From NCBI GenBank assembly GCA_937877515.1, contig CALFIX010000036.1, positions 9,351 through 73,350 on the forward strand: DNA of 64,000 nucleotides, given 5' to 3'. Made by a program: the position numbers and the translations under genes. This DNA comes from an uncultured Treponema sp. Lineage in GTDB: Bacteria; Spirochaetota; Spirochaetia; Treponematales; Treponemataceae. Shown piece by piece: positions 31,841 through 41,044 of this stretch (the first letter of the stretch is position 1; the number at the start of each line of letters is the position of its first letter). Under the pieces are notes generated by a model, which worked only from the letters and a program-made list of their open reading frames with translations, did no database searches and had not been told where the DNA came from.

Positions 31841-33007
31841 ATGTCTGCATATCTATTGTATCAAGAATTAAATGGCATTTCTATTGTTCTCTTATTGTGG
31901 ATTTTGGTAACTGTAAGACGTAATGACGACTTGCAAACTAAGAGTCTTGTCTTTTATCGTGAAGTTGCCTTAACAATGGGAATTTTACTGGTAGATATGC
32001 TCTGGTCTGCAATAGATGGCAAGTCTGGCGACGGACTTAAACTTATGAATAATATCTTAAATGCAGTTTATTATTCATTGGCTGGAATGATAAGCTTAGG
32101 TTTTTTGATGTACGGTATTTTTACTTTTAAGCCAAGTCTTTACAGAAAGCGTACACTTATAACAGCAATTGTTTTACCGGAACTTCTTATTACAATTGCA
32201 TCTTGTGCTTCTCCCTGGACACATTGGGTCTTTTATATAGATTCAAAGAACTTTTTACATAAGGCCAGCTGGAGTTTTGTAATAGAAACGGTAGTGTTCT
32301 TGTATTATTTAACAGCTGTTGTATTTATGCTTATCGGAATGTTTTTTAGAAAGTCTAGTCGCAAGGCTATACGTCGGTTACCTATGAAATTTCCTTGCAT
32401 GCTTTTGCTTATAGTAGCAAGTATTGTTGTTTTTGCAATGCGGTATTTTGATAGTCTTTGGCCGATTATTGCCGTAATGCTTATGTTTGCTTTTACAGAT
32501 TCTCAATATGAACGTATTTCTGTAGACAGTCTGACAGGCTTAAATAATCGTACTTGCTTTGATAAAAGAATTGCCCTTGCAACAAGCTCGCCTCTGCCGC
32601 CAGACCGGGATCTGTACCTTTTTATGATGGATGTTGATTTTTTTAAAAAGATAAATGATACCTACGGGCATTTAGAGGGGGACTCTGCACTAAAGATAAC
32701 TGCAGAAATCTTAAGAAAAGTATGCAGTGAAGAGCGTTCTGTTCTTGCCCGTTATGGGGGAGATGAGTTTGCATGTATTTATTATTGCTCTGGAGACAGA
32801 GAGGCAGACGCCCTCAAAAAAAATATACTGGATGCTTTTATTGAGCGAAATAAAAATTCAAATGATGCTTTCCCGATAAACGTAAGTATTGGTTATGCAA
32901 AGTTTGGAGAAGACGGCGTCTACAACGATATAGAGCTTATAAACAAGGCCGATGAAGCCTTGTATAAGGTTAAGCAGGTTTCTCACCGCGGTAAACGCCT
33001 GCGCTGA
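31841..33007 (+). CDS. Membrane diguanylate cyclase (GGDEF)
   Basis: 388 residues. About seven membrane segments in the first 225 residues (a 7TM-type sensor), then a GGDEF domain: DSLTGLNNRTCFDKRI, MMDVDFFKKINDTYGH, ARYGGDEFACI. The signature motif is intact, so c-di-GMP synthesis is expected. No RxxD inhibitory site is seen five residues before it. No EAL domain. It ends nine bases before the convergent UrtA-like gene. Confidence 0.9.
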   Translation: MSAYLLYQELNGISIVLLLWILVTVRRNDDLQTKSLVFYREVALTMGILLVDMLWSAIDGKSGDGLKLMNNILNAVYYSLAGMISLGFLMYGIFTFKPSLYRKRTLITAIVLPELLITIASCASPWTHWVFYIDSKNFLHKASWSFVIETVVFLYYLTAVVFMLIGMFFRKSSRKAIRRLPMKFPCMLLLIVASIVVFAMRYFDSLWPIIAVMLMFAFTDSQYERISVDSLTGLNNRTCFDKRIALATSSPLPPDRDLYLFMMDVDFFKKINDTYGHLEGDSALKITAEILRKVCSEERSVLARYGGDEFACIYYCSGDREADALKKNILDAFIERNKNSNDAFPINVSIGYAKFGEDGVYNDIELINKADEALYKVKQVSHRGKRLR

Positions 33008-33015
33008 TTTTTAAT

Positions 33016-34209
33016 TTATAAACCTCTTGCCCAAGGATATGTACTTAGGTATGGGTCTGGTTTTATTGCAGTTGGTGTAGACCATACTTCTTCTATTAAA
33101 CCTGAGTCATTTATTTTTCCAATGCGAACAAGCTTGTAAAGATGCTGGTTGGCTCCGTCTATTGTTACGGTTCCTTCTGGAGCTGTAAAAGTTAGTCCCT
33201 TCGCGGCCATTCGTACATCTTCTACGTCAAAGCTTCCCGCCCTTTCGCAAGCTTTAGCCCACATGTGTACTGCAATGTAGCCGGCTTCTATAGGGTCTCC
33301 TGTCATTCGCTCTTCTCCGTAAGTGCTTTTGTATTCACTTACAAATTCTGCATTTTTTTCTGTCTGTGTTGTTTCATAGTAATTCCATGAAACGTAGTTG
33401 CCGGAAAGCGTATCTGTCGTCATCTGGCTTATTTCTTCTTCTGCAATGGAAAAGCTCATTACAGGAATTTCTTTAGAGGTAATTCCTTGTTTTGAAAGTT
33501 CTGCAAAGAAAGCTATGTTTGAGTCTCCGTTTAATGTGTTAAGAATTACATCAGGTTTTGTATTTTTTATGTCTTTAACAATGTCTGAGAAATCTGCATG
33601 GCCCATTGGTAAATATTCTTCTCTAACGCATGTGCCGTCTAACTGAGCAAGCTGTGCCTTTATAATTTTATTTGCCGTATGAGGAAAAATGTAGTCGCTT
33701 CCAATAAGGTACATGTTCTTTCCAATGTTTTCTGCACAGAAGTCTACGGCCGGTACAATCTGTTGATTTGGAGAAGCTCCCATATACATAATGTTCGGAC
33801 TTGCTTCCATTCCTTCGTATTGAACCGGGTACCACAACAGTCCATAAAGATCCTCTACAATAGGCTTTACAGCTTTGCGGCATGCACTTGTCCAGCAGCC
33901 AAAAATGGTAACGACTTTTTCTTCCTGTAAAAGAGTCCTTGCTTTTTCTGCAAAAATTTTAGGCTCACTTTCTCCGTCTGCTTCAATAGGAACAATCTGT
34001 TTTCCTAAAACTCCGCCTGCGTTGTTTATTTCTTTTATGGCTAAAAGTTCAGAGTCTCTTACTGCGGTTTCGCTTATTGCCATTGTTCCCGTAAGCGAAT
34101 GCAGTAGACCAACTTTTACAGTTTCTTTTTTCTTGTTATTGCAGCCTGTAAAAACTAAAAGCATAATACTGACAGTTATAAGTATTGCTTTTTTAATAGA
34201 TTTTTTCAT
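33016..34209 (-). CDS. UrtA-like amide/urea-binding lipoprotein
   Basis: 397 residues. Lipoprotein signal ending LLVFTGC (Cys at 22), then a type I periplasmic binding protein: VKVGLLHSLTGTMAISE, FGCWTSACRKAVKPIVE, LLWYPVQYEG, SYIFPHTANKI-type stretch and FTAPEGTVTIDG. These match urea/amide-binding UrtA or AmiC, more than LivJ. The gene lies 21 bases after the receptor cyclase gene, with AGGAGG seven bases from the start. No Urt permease or ATPase is nearby; the Liv set is 30 kb away. Confidence 0.85.
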   Translation of the reverse strand: MKKSIKKAILITVSIMLLVFTGCNNKKKETVKVGLLHSLTGTMAISETAVRDSELLAIKEINNAGGVLGKQIVPIEADGESEPKIFAEKARTLLQEEKVVTIFGCWTSACRKAVKPIVEDLYGLLWYPVQYEGMEASPNIMYMGASPNQQIVPAVDFCAENIGKNMYLIGSDYIFPHTANKIIKAQLAQLDGTCVREEYLPMGHADFSDIVKDIKNTKPDVILNTLNGDSNIAFFAELSKQGITSKEIPVMSFSIAEEEISQMTTDTLSGNYVSWNYYETTQTEKNAEFVSEYKSTYGEERMTGDPIEAGYIAVHMWAKACERAGSFDVEDVRMAAKGLTFTAPEGTVTIDGANQHLYKLVRIGKINDSGLIEEVWSTPTAIKPDPYLSTYPWARGL

Positions 34210-34230
34210 ATTTTCCTCCGTCTATATGAC

Positions 34231-37200
34231 TTACTTTATAATTTCATAGGTAATCATTTTACCTTTGCCTTTTATATCACATTCAATGGGCTCGCTAAAT
34301 TTTATAAGAGAACCCATAAGCTTTTGATGAACATCTTCTGTTATTCGTATGCCTCCTGGCGTACAGGCTGTCTCCATTCTGCTTGCGACGTTAACCGTGT
34401 CGCCCCATACGTCATAAATGAATTTTGTTTTTCCGATTACACCTGCCGTAACAGGACCAGAGTTTAAGCCTATGCGAATTTGGAAAGGTATTTTTGCAGT
34501 TTTGTTGTAATCTGCAAGGTCTTCATACATTCCTTTTGCAAATTCTACAAGTATAAGAGCGTTGTTTTCTTTTGGAACCGGTACCCCGCAAGCTGCCATG
34601 TAGGCATCCCCGATTGTTTTTATTTTTTCAACACCCATGAGTTTTGCTCTTTCATCAAAGCGGCTGAACAGGTTGTTTAACGCATCTACAATTTCTTCCG
34701 CAGTGTGTCCGCTGGAAGTATTTGTAAAGCCTACAATGTCTGAGAACAGTAGCGTGACGTCAGAGAAATTTTCACCAATAGAGTGAATTTCGTCTCTTAG
34801 TTCATCTGCAATCTTGTCTGGCAAAATAGAACGTAAAAGGTAGTCAGATTTATTTTTTGCTTTTTCAAGCTGTTCTGTACGTTCTAAAACCATTTGTTCA
34901 AGACGCTGTTTTTCTCTGAGCATTGCTTTTTGCTTGTGATAAAAAAGTATAAGAAAAAATCCCAGCAGTATTATGCCGAACGCAACCCAAAACCAGACTA
35001 CTTGATAAAAATATGGTTTTTGAACAAAGAGCATTGTTTCTGCCTGTTCACTCATTATTCCGTCACCGTTGATCGCATTAACTAAAAATGTATGTTTGCC
35101 GGGTTTTAAGTTTGTGTAAGAAACAATTCGTCCTTCACTTGGAGTGCTGAATGTGTTTTCAAAATTTGTAAGCATGTGAGTAAATTGAATTCTTTCTGGT
35201 GCATCAAAGCTGATGCCTGTGTATTTTATATCTACACGTTTTGTTCCGGGGTGTAAAATTATTTCTTTGTCAATTTCTACGTTTTCTATGTTGTCTACAG
35301 TTACACTTTCTATGTGAACTAGAGGCATGATTGGATTTTCTCTAATTTTTATAGGATCGTAAACTGCAATTCCGTCTACCATGGTAAACCAAATTCTTCC
35401 GTGCTTGTCACAAATGCTTTTTGCTGTTGAATTTGGTCCCCCAGATTCAAGACCGTCGTTTTGATTGTAAAATTTTATGTTTAAAGCTTTTGCTTTTGTA
35501 GAAAGAGAGGTTAATAAATCTGTTGTAGGAATAGAAGCTATACCAAAGTTGCTTGTAAGCCAAGTGTTACCTGCTGTGTCAAAGATTGCTTGGAAAACCG
35601 AGTCTGTTCCAATGCCTTGATCAGAGTTTATGCTTTGGAGTTCTGTAGGTAGATTATGTGCACTGTCAAAAGGTTTGCATGTTGTAATTCCACCACCGGT
35701 ACAAATCCAATAAACTTCATCTTTGTCTTGAGTAATTTTAAAAATTACGTTTCCTGAAAGACCGTCTTCCGATGAAATATGAGAAATAATGGCTTCGTTT
35801 TTCATTAGGAAAATTCCACCACCGTCTGTACCAATCCAGATAATGCCGTTTGAGTCCTTGTAAAGGCACATTACATATTCGTTTTCAAGACCGTCCACCT
35901 GTTTATAAGTGCGAATTTTTCCATCCTGATGAATGATGCTAAGACCTGTTGTCGTCCCAACATAAAGCTCGTCTGGCTTTGTTTCTATGGCAACCCTGAC
36001 TTTATCGCCTGCAAGACCATCGTCGGTAGTCCAGTTTTTTATGCCGTGCCTGCCATATCTTATTTGAGAAGGTTTTGAATAGCAGCTTACAAGTATGTCG
36101 CCGTTCATTGCGGTTTCCACATGTCTGATTCTTAAGCCTTTTGTATATTCGGTTAGAGCATTGCTAACTTGTTTTTCATTTTCATAGCAAACAATTCCCT
36201 TGTCTGTTCCAACCCAAATTTTTCCGTCTAAACCTTCTGCTATGGCATTGCTTGCAGCTCCTAACTTTGTAACCTTAAATTTTCCGTGTGTTAGTTTTCC
36301 GATACCGCATCGGTCTGTTGCAATCCAAATGCTTCCTTCTCTGTCACAAATCAGTTTATTTATTTTTGCGTTGCTTACTGTACTGGATTTGTATTCATTG
36401 TAAATTCCATTATTGTATGCGTAAATGCCTTTGTCTGTACCAAACCAGATTGTACCGTCATTGCCTACATAGATTGCCCAGGTTGCCATATTGTCTAAGG
36501 CTGTATTTGTTTTTACTCTGGTTATTTTTCCGTTGTTAAGTTGAATCAGCCCCTGATCTCCAAGACCTATCCAAAAGTTTCCATTTAAATCCTGTGCAAT
36601 GCAGGAAACTAAATAGTTACCAAATGGTTCAAGTTCAGGAAGATTTCTGAAAAGTCCGTCAGAAAATAAAAATAAACCTTTTTCATTTGCAGTAATAAGC
36701 CAGATACGTCCGGCTGTGTCACAAAAAATAGAAGATGCAATTATTCCTTTTGAAACAGTACCTGCCTGAAATTGGGGTGTTATAAGATGACCTTGAGGTG
36801 TAAGGTAAACAATCCCGGCTGCAGTTCCTATCCAAATGTTTCCCATCCTGTCTTCTGCTAATGCTCTTACAGAAGTGTTCGGAAGACCATTTTGTGTACT
36901 AAAAATTTTGTTTCCATTTTTTGATATTTTTTGTAAACCTTCATCGTTAGAACCAATCCACAAGTTGCCGTTAGAATCTTCCAAGACTGCTCTGACAGAC
37001 GCAAACTTGTAATCGTTATTGTGGCCCCTGCGAATGGTTTTAAATGCAACTCCGTCAAAACGGATTAATCCTTCATAGGTTCCAATGTTTAAATATCCGT
37101 CTCTGGTTTGGATAATATCTGTTGCAGTTGCTCCTGAAAGGTTACCTATTGTGTTCCAGCTCTGAAAAACATAGTTGTCAAAAAAAGAAGTCTGACTGAA

Positions 37201-37269
37201 AATCTTAAATGTAGAAAAACTACTTAAAAACAGTGACAGTGTAAATAATTTTAAAATGCTTTTCTTCAT
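34231..37269 (-). CDS. Receptor-type class III adenylate/guanylate cyclase with two-component propeller
   Basis: 1012 residues: signal peptide (about 1-25), periplasmic beta-propeller of about 600 residues made of repeated LWIGT/GIW-type blades ('Reg_prop'), Y_Y_Y domain (about 690-750), one membrane helix (about 757-778), short coiled coil, then a cyclase domain (about 830-1012). The catalytic region has LLFSDIVGFTNTSS, the metal Asp, KIKTIGDAYMAACG and VNVASRMET. Lys in KTIGD favours adenylate over guanylate. It starts six bases after TATAAT. The UrtA-like lipoprotein follows. Confidence 0.88.
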   Translation of the reverse strand: MKKSILKLFTLSLFLSSFSTFKIFSQTSFFDNYVFQSWNTIGNLSGATATDIIQTRDGYLNIGTYEGLIRFDGVAFKTIRRGHNNDYKFASVRAVLEDSNGNLWIGSNDEGLQKISKNGNKIFSTQNGLPNTSVRALAEDRMGNIWIGTAAGIVYLTPQGHLITPQFQAGTVSKGIIASSIFCDTAGRIWLITANEKGLFLFSDGLFRNLPELEPFGNYLVSCIAQDLNGNFWIGLGDQGLIQLNNGKITRVKTNTALDNMATWAIYVGNDGTIWFGTDKGIYAYNNGIYNEYKSSTVSNAKINKLICDREGSIWIATDRCGIGKLTHGKFKVTKLGAASNAIAEGLDGKIWVGTDKGIVCYENEKQVSNALTEYTKGLRIRHVETAMNGDILVSCYSKPSQIRYGRHGIKNWTTDDGLAGDKVRVAIETKPDELYVGTTTGLSIIHQDGKIRTYKQVDGLENEYVMCLYKDSNGIIWIGTDGGGIFLMKNEAIISHISSEDGLSGNVIFKITQDKDEVYWICTGGGITTCKPFDSAHNLPTELQSINSDQGIGTDSVFQAIFDTAGNTWLTSNFGIASIPTTDLLTSLSTKAKALNIKFYNQNDGLESGGPNSTAKSICDKHGRIWFTMVDGIAVYDPIKIRENPIMPLVHIESVTVDNIENVEIDKEIILHPGTKRVDIKYTGISFDAPERIQFTHMLTNFENTFSTPSEGRIVSYTNLKPGKHTFLVNAINGDGIMSEQAETMLFVQKPYFYQVVWFWVAFGIILLGFFLILFYHKQKAMLREKQRLEQMVLERTEQLEKAKNKSDYLLRSILPDKIADELRDEIHSIGENFSDVTLLFSDIVGFTNTSSGHTAEEIVDALNNLFSRFDERAKLMGVEKIKTIGDAYMAACGVPVPKENNALILVEFAKGMYEDLADYNKTAKIPFQIRIGLNSGPVTAGVIGKTKFIYDVWGDTVNVASRMETACTPGGIRITEDVHQKLMGSLIKFSEPIECDIKGKGKMITYEIIK

Positions 37270-37275
37270 GCATTT

Positions 37276-37304
37276 ATTATAAGATAAATTTCAGAATTTT
37301 TCAA
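37276..37304 (-). promoter_or_regulatory. Predicted promoter, leaderless arrangement (cyclase gene)
   Basis: Minus strand TTGAAA, 17 bases, perfect TATAAT, six bases to ATG. Confidence 0.75.
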
Positions 37305-37310
37305 AAAAAA

Positions 37311-38744
37311 TTATTTTCTCTGAATGTAAGTTTGTTTTGGCATTGCTGTTATTTCTACACGTCTGTTTTGAGCCCTTCCTTCTGCCGTAGAGTTGTCTGC
37401 AATAGGCATGGTTCCGCCGTATCCCTTGTATGTAAAAAGTTCTTTTGGAACACCTTCAGAAATGAGTGCGTCTATTATAGCCTGTGCACGCTGAATGCTG
37501 AGTGTAAGCTGTCCATGGGGTTTGTTTACGTCTGCAGTATGGCCTTCCACAAGAATTGTGTATTCTCCTGCTCCGACAAGTCTTTTTATGCTGTCTGCAA
37601 TTTGAGATATGCGGGGTTTTTCGGCGGGAAGAAGTTCTGCGCTGTCTGCTATAAAGTTAAGGTTGTTAACAACCATTTTGATTCCTGTCGGGTCGTCAAA
37701 AATTGTCGTGTCTGGAATCGGGTTTTCGTCTACGTAGCGCTTCATGCTGTGGTATGCAATGTAGTAGCTTTTGTTTCTTTCTGGAGCACTTACGGCGTGA
37801 GTAAGATTTTCTTCATCAAGAAGAATGACTATATTTGCATCCTTTAAGATATTGAGATTGCTTTTTATGCTTGTAATTTTTAAGTAATCCTCGTAAGAAA
37901 TTACAGGGTCACAGCGGTTAATGCCGTAAACTTTTTTTGCTGTAATCCAGAGAGGAGTTTTTCCAATAACGTTTCTGTAGTCTTCCATATTGATGGAACT
38001 TGAATAATGGACAATTCCCTGTTCTTTTGCCTTTTTAGAATCCACCATGTTGCGTTCATAGAGCAGTTCCATTTTTTCATTCCAGATTTTTGGAAATAAA
38101 CACGGGTAAGTTGAACTTTCTGTAAACTCGCCTTGTACAGGCAGGGCACCTCGGGCATCTATTATAATGCCTGTGTATTCTTTTGAGGCCACCGTTTCTA
38201 TAGGACGCTGCAAGCTGTAAGGAGTTTTGTGGTGTACTAAGACGGCACCGATGTCTAATAAGTTTATGGAGTGTTGTGTTAAAAGTCTGCTTGTGCCGCT
38301 TGCAAAGAAAGCCGGTGTCTGGTGACTTGTGTCTATTATTCGTGTAAGTTCTTCCAGGGTTAGGCTTCCTTCCAGGACTAAATCGCCTAATTTTTTTGTA
38401 TCATCTACGTAAATTGAAAGCAGCGGGTCTTTTACTAAAACAGGAAGCTCCATTTGAATCCGGTTTAAAGAACTTGCCTTTCCGCTTGGCATAGAAATGC
38501 CTGCTTTTACGACGTCTAATTCAACATTAGACTTAAAAATATTTTTTGACCAGTCTATGCTAGAACTGGAAGACATGATTGCTTTTTCTGGAGAAACATT
38601 TGCAGCTAATGAAGCTTCAAGTTCAGCCTGATTTTCGTATTCGCTTAAATAAGAAAGGGAAGCCCTCTGACTCCAAAGCGGCATAAAAGAGAGACACGTT
38701 AAAACGGTAAAAGTTAAAATGCTTTTTGGTTTAAAAACAATCAT
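37311..38744 (-). CDS. OmpA-family outer membrane protein
   Basis: 477 residues with a signal peptide (about 1-25). A central region of about 280 residues not recognised by name, and a C-terminal OmpA domain (about 365-470): GEYTILVEGHTADV, LSIQRAQAIIDALISEGV, YKGYGGTMPI, NRRVEITA, which binds peptidoglycan. It follows the lytic transglycosylase gene after 18 bases and is the last gene of the 40954-37311 run. Confidence 0.85.
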   Translation of the reverse strand: MIVFKPKSILTFTVLTCLSFMPLWSQRASLSYLSEYENQAELEASLAANVSPEKAIMSSSSSIDWSKNIFKSNVELDVVKAGISMPSGKASSLNRIQMELPVLVKDPLLSIYVDDTKKLGDLVLEGSLTLEELTRIIDTSHQTPAFFASGTSRLLTQHSINLLDIGAVLVHHKTPYSLQRPIETVASKEYTGIIIDARGALPVQGEFTESSTYPCLFPKIWNEKMELLYERNMVDSKKAKEQGIVHYSSSINMEDYRNVIGKTPLWITAKKVYGINRCDPVISYEDYLKITSIKSNLNILKDANIVILLDEENLTHAVSAPERNKSYYIAYHSMKRYVDENPIPDTTIFDDPTGIKMVVNNLNFIADSAELLPAEKPRISQIADSIKRLVGAGEYTILVEGHTADVNKPHGQLTLSIQRAQAIIDALISEGVPKELFTYKGYGGTMPIADNSTAEGRAQNRRVEITAMPKQTYIQRK

Positions 38745-38762
38745 ATTTTAAAGAATTCCTCA

Positions 38763-39905
38763 TTAAAATATCGGAATAATAATGGTCTGTCCTATAGATA
38801 AAATTCCATTTTCTTTTATGTTATTTACTTTACATAAGTCCTGTACACTTATTCCGTATGTGCGGGAAAGTGCCCAGAGAGAATCTCCTTTTACAACCTT
38901 GTGAACGATTGCATTTTTAGGAGGTCCTAAATGTTTTAGGCACTCTTCTACTTGCAAAGTCATGTCTTTGGGCACCCGAAGTTTGTATAGCTCTCCGGCC
39001 GGGGTGCAGCGTCTTTTTAGGGAAGGGTTTAATTCTTCCAAAACTTTTTTAGAGATGCCGGCTTCTTCTGCAATTTCAGAAAGACTGTACATTCCTTTTG
39101 TGGTTACATAACTATAGTCCGTTTTTTTTTCTTCTGTAAGATGGTATGCAACTCCAACTTCCAAGGCCCCGTAGTATTCTGCATTTAAAATTATATCGCA
39201 GACAGCAAGTAACTTTGGTACATATTCTGCAGTTTGAGTTCGTAAAGCTCCTGATGTAGCTAATGCCCAAAAGTCTTTGCCGGGATTCTTCTTTTTTGCC
39301 CTAGACATTGCTCCTGCTCCACAATTGTATGCTGCTATTGCAATCTCCCAGTCTCCGAACATTTTGTAGTTGTCGCAGAGTTTTGTAAGAGCCGCATCTG
39401 TGGAAAGCCACGGGTCCAGACGTTCATCATACCAGGAGTTCTTTTTTAAAAAGGGTGCCATGCTGTTTTCCATAAATTGCCACATTCCCGTAGCACCAGT
39501 TTTAGAAACCGCCGTAATTTTAAAATTTGACTCTACAATCGGTAAGTATTGCAGCTCTAAAGGCATGTTGAGTTCAATAAGCTTTTGCCGTATGTATGGA
39601 AGGTAAGGAGCTCCCTGTTCTAAAGAAAGTGCAAGAAGTGTTTTTCCGTGAGCGGTTAAAAACTTATCCCTCTGCTTTTTTGTTAAATCGTGGTCTTCGC
39701 CTTTTAAAGTAAGGTGTTTTCTTTGTGGCTCAGGATGAATTGTGTTTTCTTCCGGAATGTCATATTCGTCTTCGGGTTCTTCTGAAACATTTTGGGCTCT
39801 TTCACTCTGTACCGGGTTTGAGGGGGGCTGTTCCATTTCTTGAGAACTTAAAGTAAGGAGTGTGAATTGAAGTGCAAAAAGCCGGCAGAGGAGTTTTTTT
39901 TTCAT
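38763..39905 (-). CDS. LysM-bearing lytic transglycosylase, MltD-like
   Basis: 380 residues: short signal sequence, a hydrophilic linker with many Glu/Pro, an SLT domain (about 95-240; ELQYLPIVESNFKITAVSKTGATGMWQFM with catalytic Glu, and AAYNCGAGAM), a divergent LysM (about 270-310), and a typical LysM at the C-terminus (HKVVKGDSLWALSRTYGISV). It cleaves glycan strands. It starts five bases after the lipoprotein gene and is cotranscribed with the OmpA gene. Confidence 0.9.
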   Translation of the reverse strand: MKKKLLCRLFALQFTLLTLSSQEMEQPPSNPVQSERAQNVSEEPEDEYDIPEENTIHPEPQRKHLTLKGEDHDLTKKQRDKFLTAHGKTLLALSLEQGAPYLPYIRQKLIELNMPLELQYLPIVESNFKITAVSKTGATGMWQFMENSMAPFLKKNSWYDERLDPWLSTDAALTKLCDNYKMFGDWEIAIAAYNCGAGAMSRAKKKNPGKDFWALATSGALRTQTAEYVPKLLAVCDIILNAEYYGALEVGVAYHLTEEKKTDYSYVTTKGMYSLSEIAEEAGISKKVLEELNPSLKRRCTPAGELYKLRVPKDMTLQVEECLKHLGPPKNAIVHKVVKGDSLWALSRTYGISVQDLCKVNNIKENGILSIGQTIIIPIF

Positions 39906-39910
39906 AGGTT

Positions 39911-40954
39911 TTAAAGTTTTTCACCAAAGTAGATGCCGGTCCATTCCCAGCGTCCGTGAATTTCTGGGTCAGCAGGAAAGTTTACCTTACGGAAATAAAG
40001 ATACCAGACATTTACGTAGTTACTCCATCCCCAGGTTCTCAGGTATGCTTCTGTCGGACTGGACATTTCATCAAGCTCTGCATTGTAGCGAATTCTGTTT
40101 CCAAACATAAAGGAATGCATGGAAAATTTTTCCTGAGAGTTTGAGTCCGTTTCGTCCTGTCTCCAGCTCATTGCAAAAAAATTTACTTTAGAGCGGTACG
40201 TGTCCAGTGCGCGATAATTGTAAGATGTAATTGCTTTTTTTACTGCCGTAACAAGGGCATCTAAGCTTTCAAAGGTCCAGTCTTTTGGAGAGTTGTTAAA
40301 ATCAATAAGCTGTTTTGCCGTGCGGTATGCATTTGGGTTACCGGCAATTTGTATTGTAGAAGAGTCTTCCTGGTCTAAGAAAAGCTGGTAAGTTTTTAAA
40401 GCTAAGTCCCATTCACCTTCTTTTTCGTATTCAAGACCTAATCGGTAGTAAAGTTCTGTTTGGCTTACTTCTTCTGAAAATCTGTTTATAAGCTGATTAA
40501 AGTATTCAATTCTGTTTGCAGGTTTAGAGCTTATTTGTATAAGGTGCTGTAAGCTTAAAAAGTGAATGGACTTTTCTTGAACCATAAGGTCATTGTAGTT
40601 ATTTATTATGCGTTCAAAGTAGTATTCTGCAATCGGTTCAGCATCATTTTCCAAGTATGCGTAGGCAACAATAAGCAGCCAGTATGCATTGTAAGTGTCG
40701 TCAGGGTGATTTTCTACCCAATCAGTTAAGAAAAGTGTAAGAGATGAGTAGTCTTTTATGGAAAGCATGTTGTTTGCAATGCGGTTTATGATTGCAAAGC
40801 GGGTTTCTTTTTCTAAGTTTTCCTGCTCTAAAAGTTTTTTTAACTGAGCCTGAGTTGTTTTATATGCTTCATTAGTGTTATGGGTGCAGCCTGTAAAAAG
40901 TGTAAGTACAAAGGTAAGAGAAAAAAGAAAAGCTGATATTTTTTTTGTATTCAT
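39911..40954 (-). CDS. TPR-like lipoprotein
   Basis: 347 residues with a lipoprotein signal (FVLTLFTGC; Cys at 23). Most of it is helical and TPR-like (EKEGEWDLALKTYQLFLDQED). The C-terminal 100 residues are Trp/Tyr-rich (GWSNYVNVWYLYFRKVNF), perhaps beta-structured. It heads a three-gene run with the transglycosylase and OmpA proteins, suggesting an envelope assembly task. TAAAAT lies six bases before the start; no ribosome site. Confidence 0.75.
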   Translation of the reverse strand: MNTKKISAFLFSLTFVLTLFTGCTHNTNEAYKTTQAQLKKLLEQENLEKETRFAIINRIANNMLSIKDYSSLTLFLTDWVENHPDDTYNAYWLLIVAYAYLENDAEPIAEYYFERIINNYNDLMVQEKSIHFLSLQHLIQISSKPANRIEYFNQLINRFSEEVSQTELYYRLGLEYEKEGEWDLALKTYQLFLDQEDSSTIQIAGNPNAYRTAKQLIDFNNSPKDWTFESLDALVTAVKKAITSYNYRALDTYRSKVNFFAMSWRQDETDSNSQEKFSMHSFMFGNRIRYNAELDEMSSPTEAYLRTWGWSNYVNVWYLYFRKVNFPADPEIHGRWEWTGIYFGEKL

Positions 40955-40960
40955 GGCTCG

Positions 40961-40989
40961 ATTTTATCAAAGGCTTTATACCTTTTCAA
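40961..40989 (-). promoter_or_regulatory. Predicted promoter, leaderless arrangement (TPR lipoprotein)
   Basis: Minus strand TTGAAA, 17 bases, TAAAAT, six bases to ATG. Confidence 0.7.
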
Positions 40990-41007
40990 GCTTACTGTAC
41001 CATACCA

Positions 41008-41036
41008 TTGTCAAGAAAAGAAACTTACTGTATTCT
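41008..41036 (+). promoter_or_regulatory. Predicted promoter, leaderless arrangement (207-aa gene)
   Basis: TTGTCA, 17 bases, TATTCT, eight bases to ATG. Confidence 0.6.
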
Positions 41037-41044
41037 ATTAGATT

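Noticed and set aside
33016..34209. UrtA-like protein as the binding partner of the liv transporter at the start
   Set aside because: It is 30 kb away on the other strand and matches urea/amide binders more than leucine binders; proximity gives no support.
37332..37847. 171-residue Cys/Phe-rich frame on the plus strand
   Set aside because: Lies fully antisense to the OmpA-family gene, with odd composition and no start signals.
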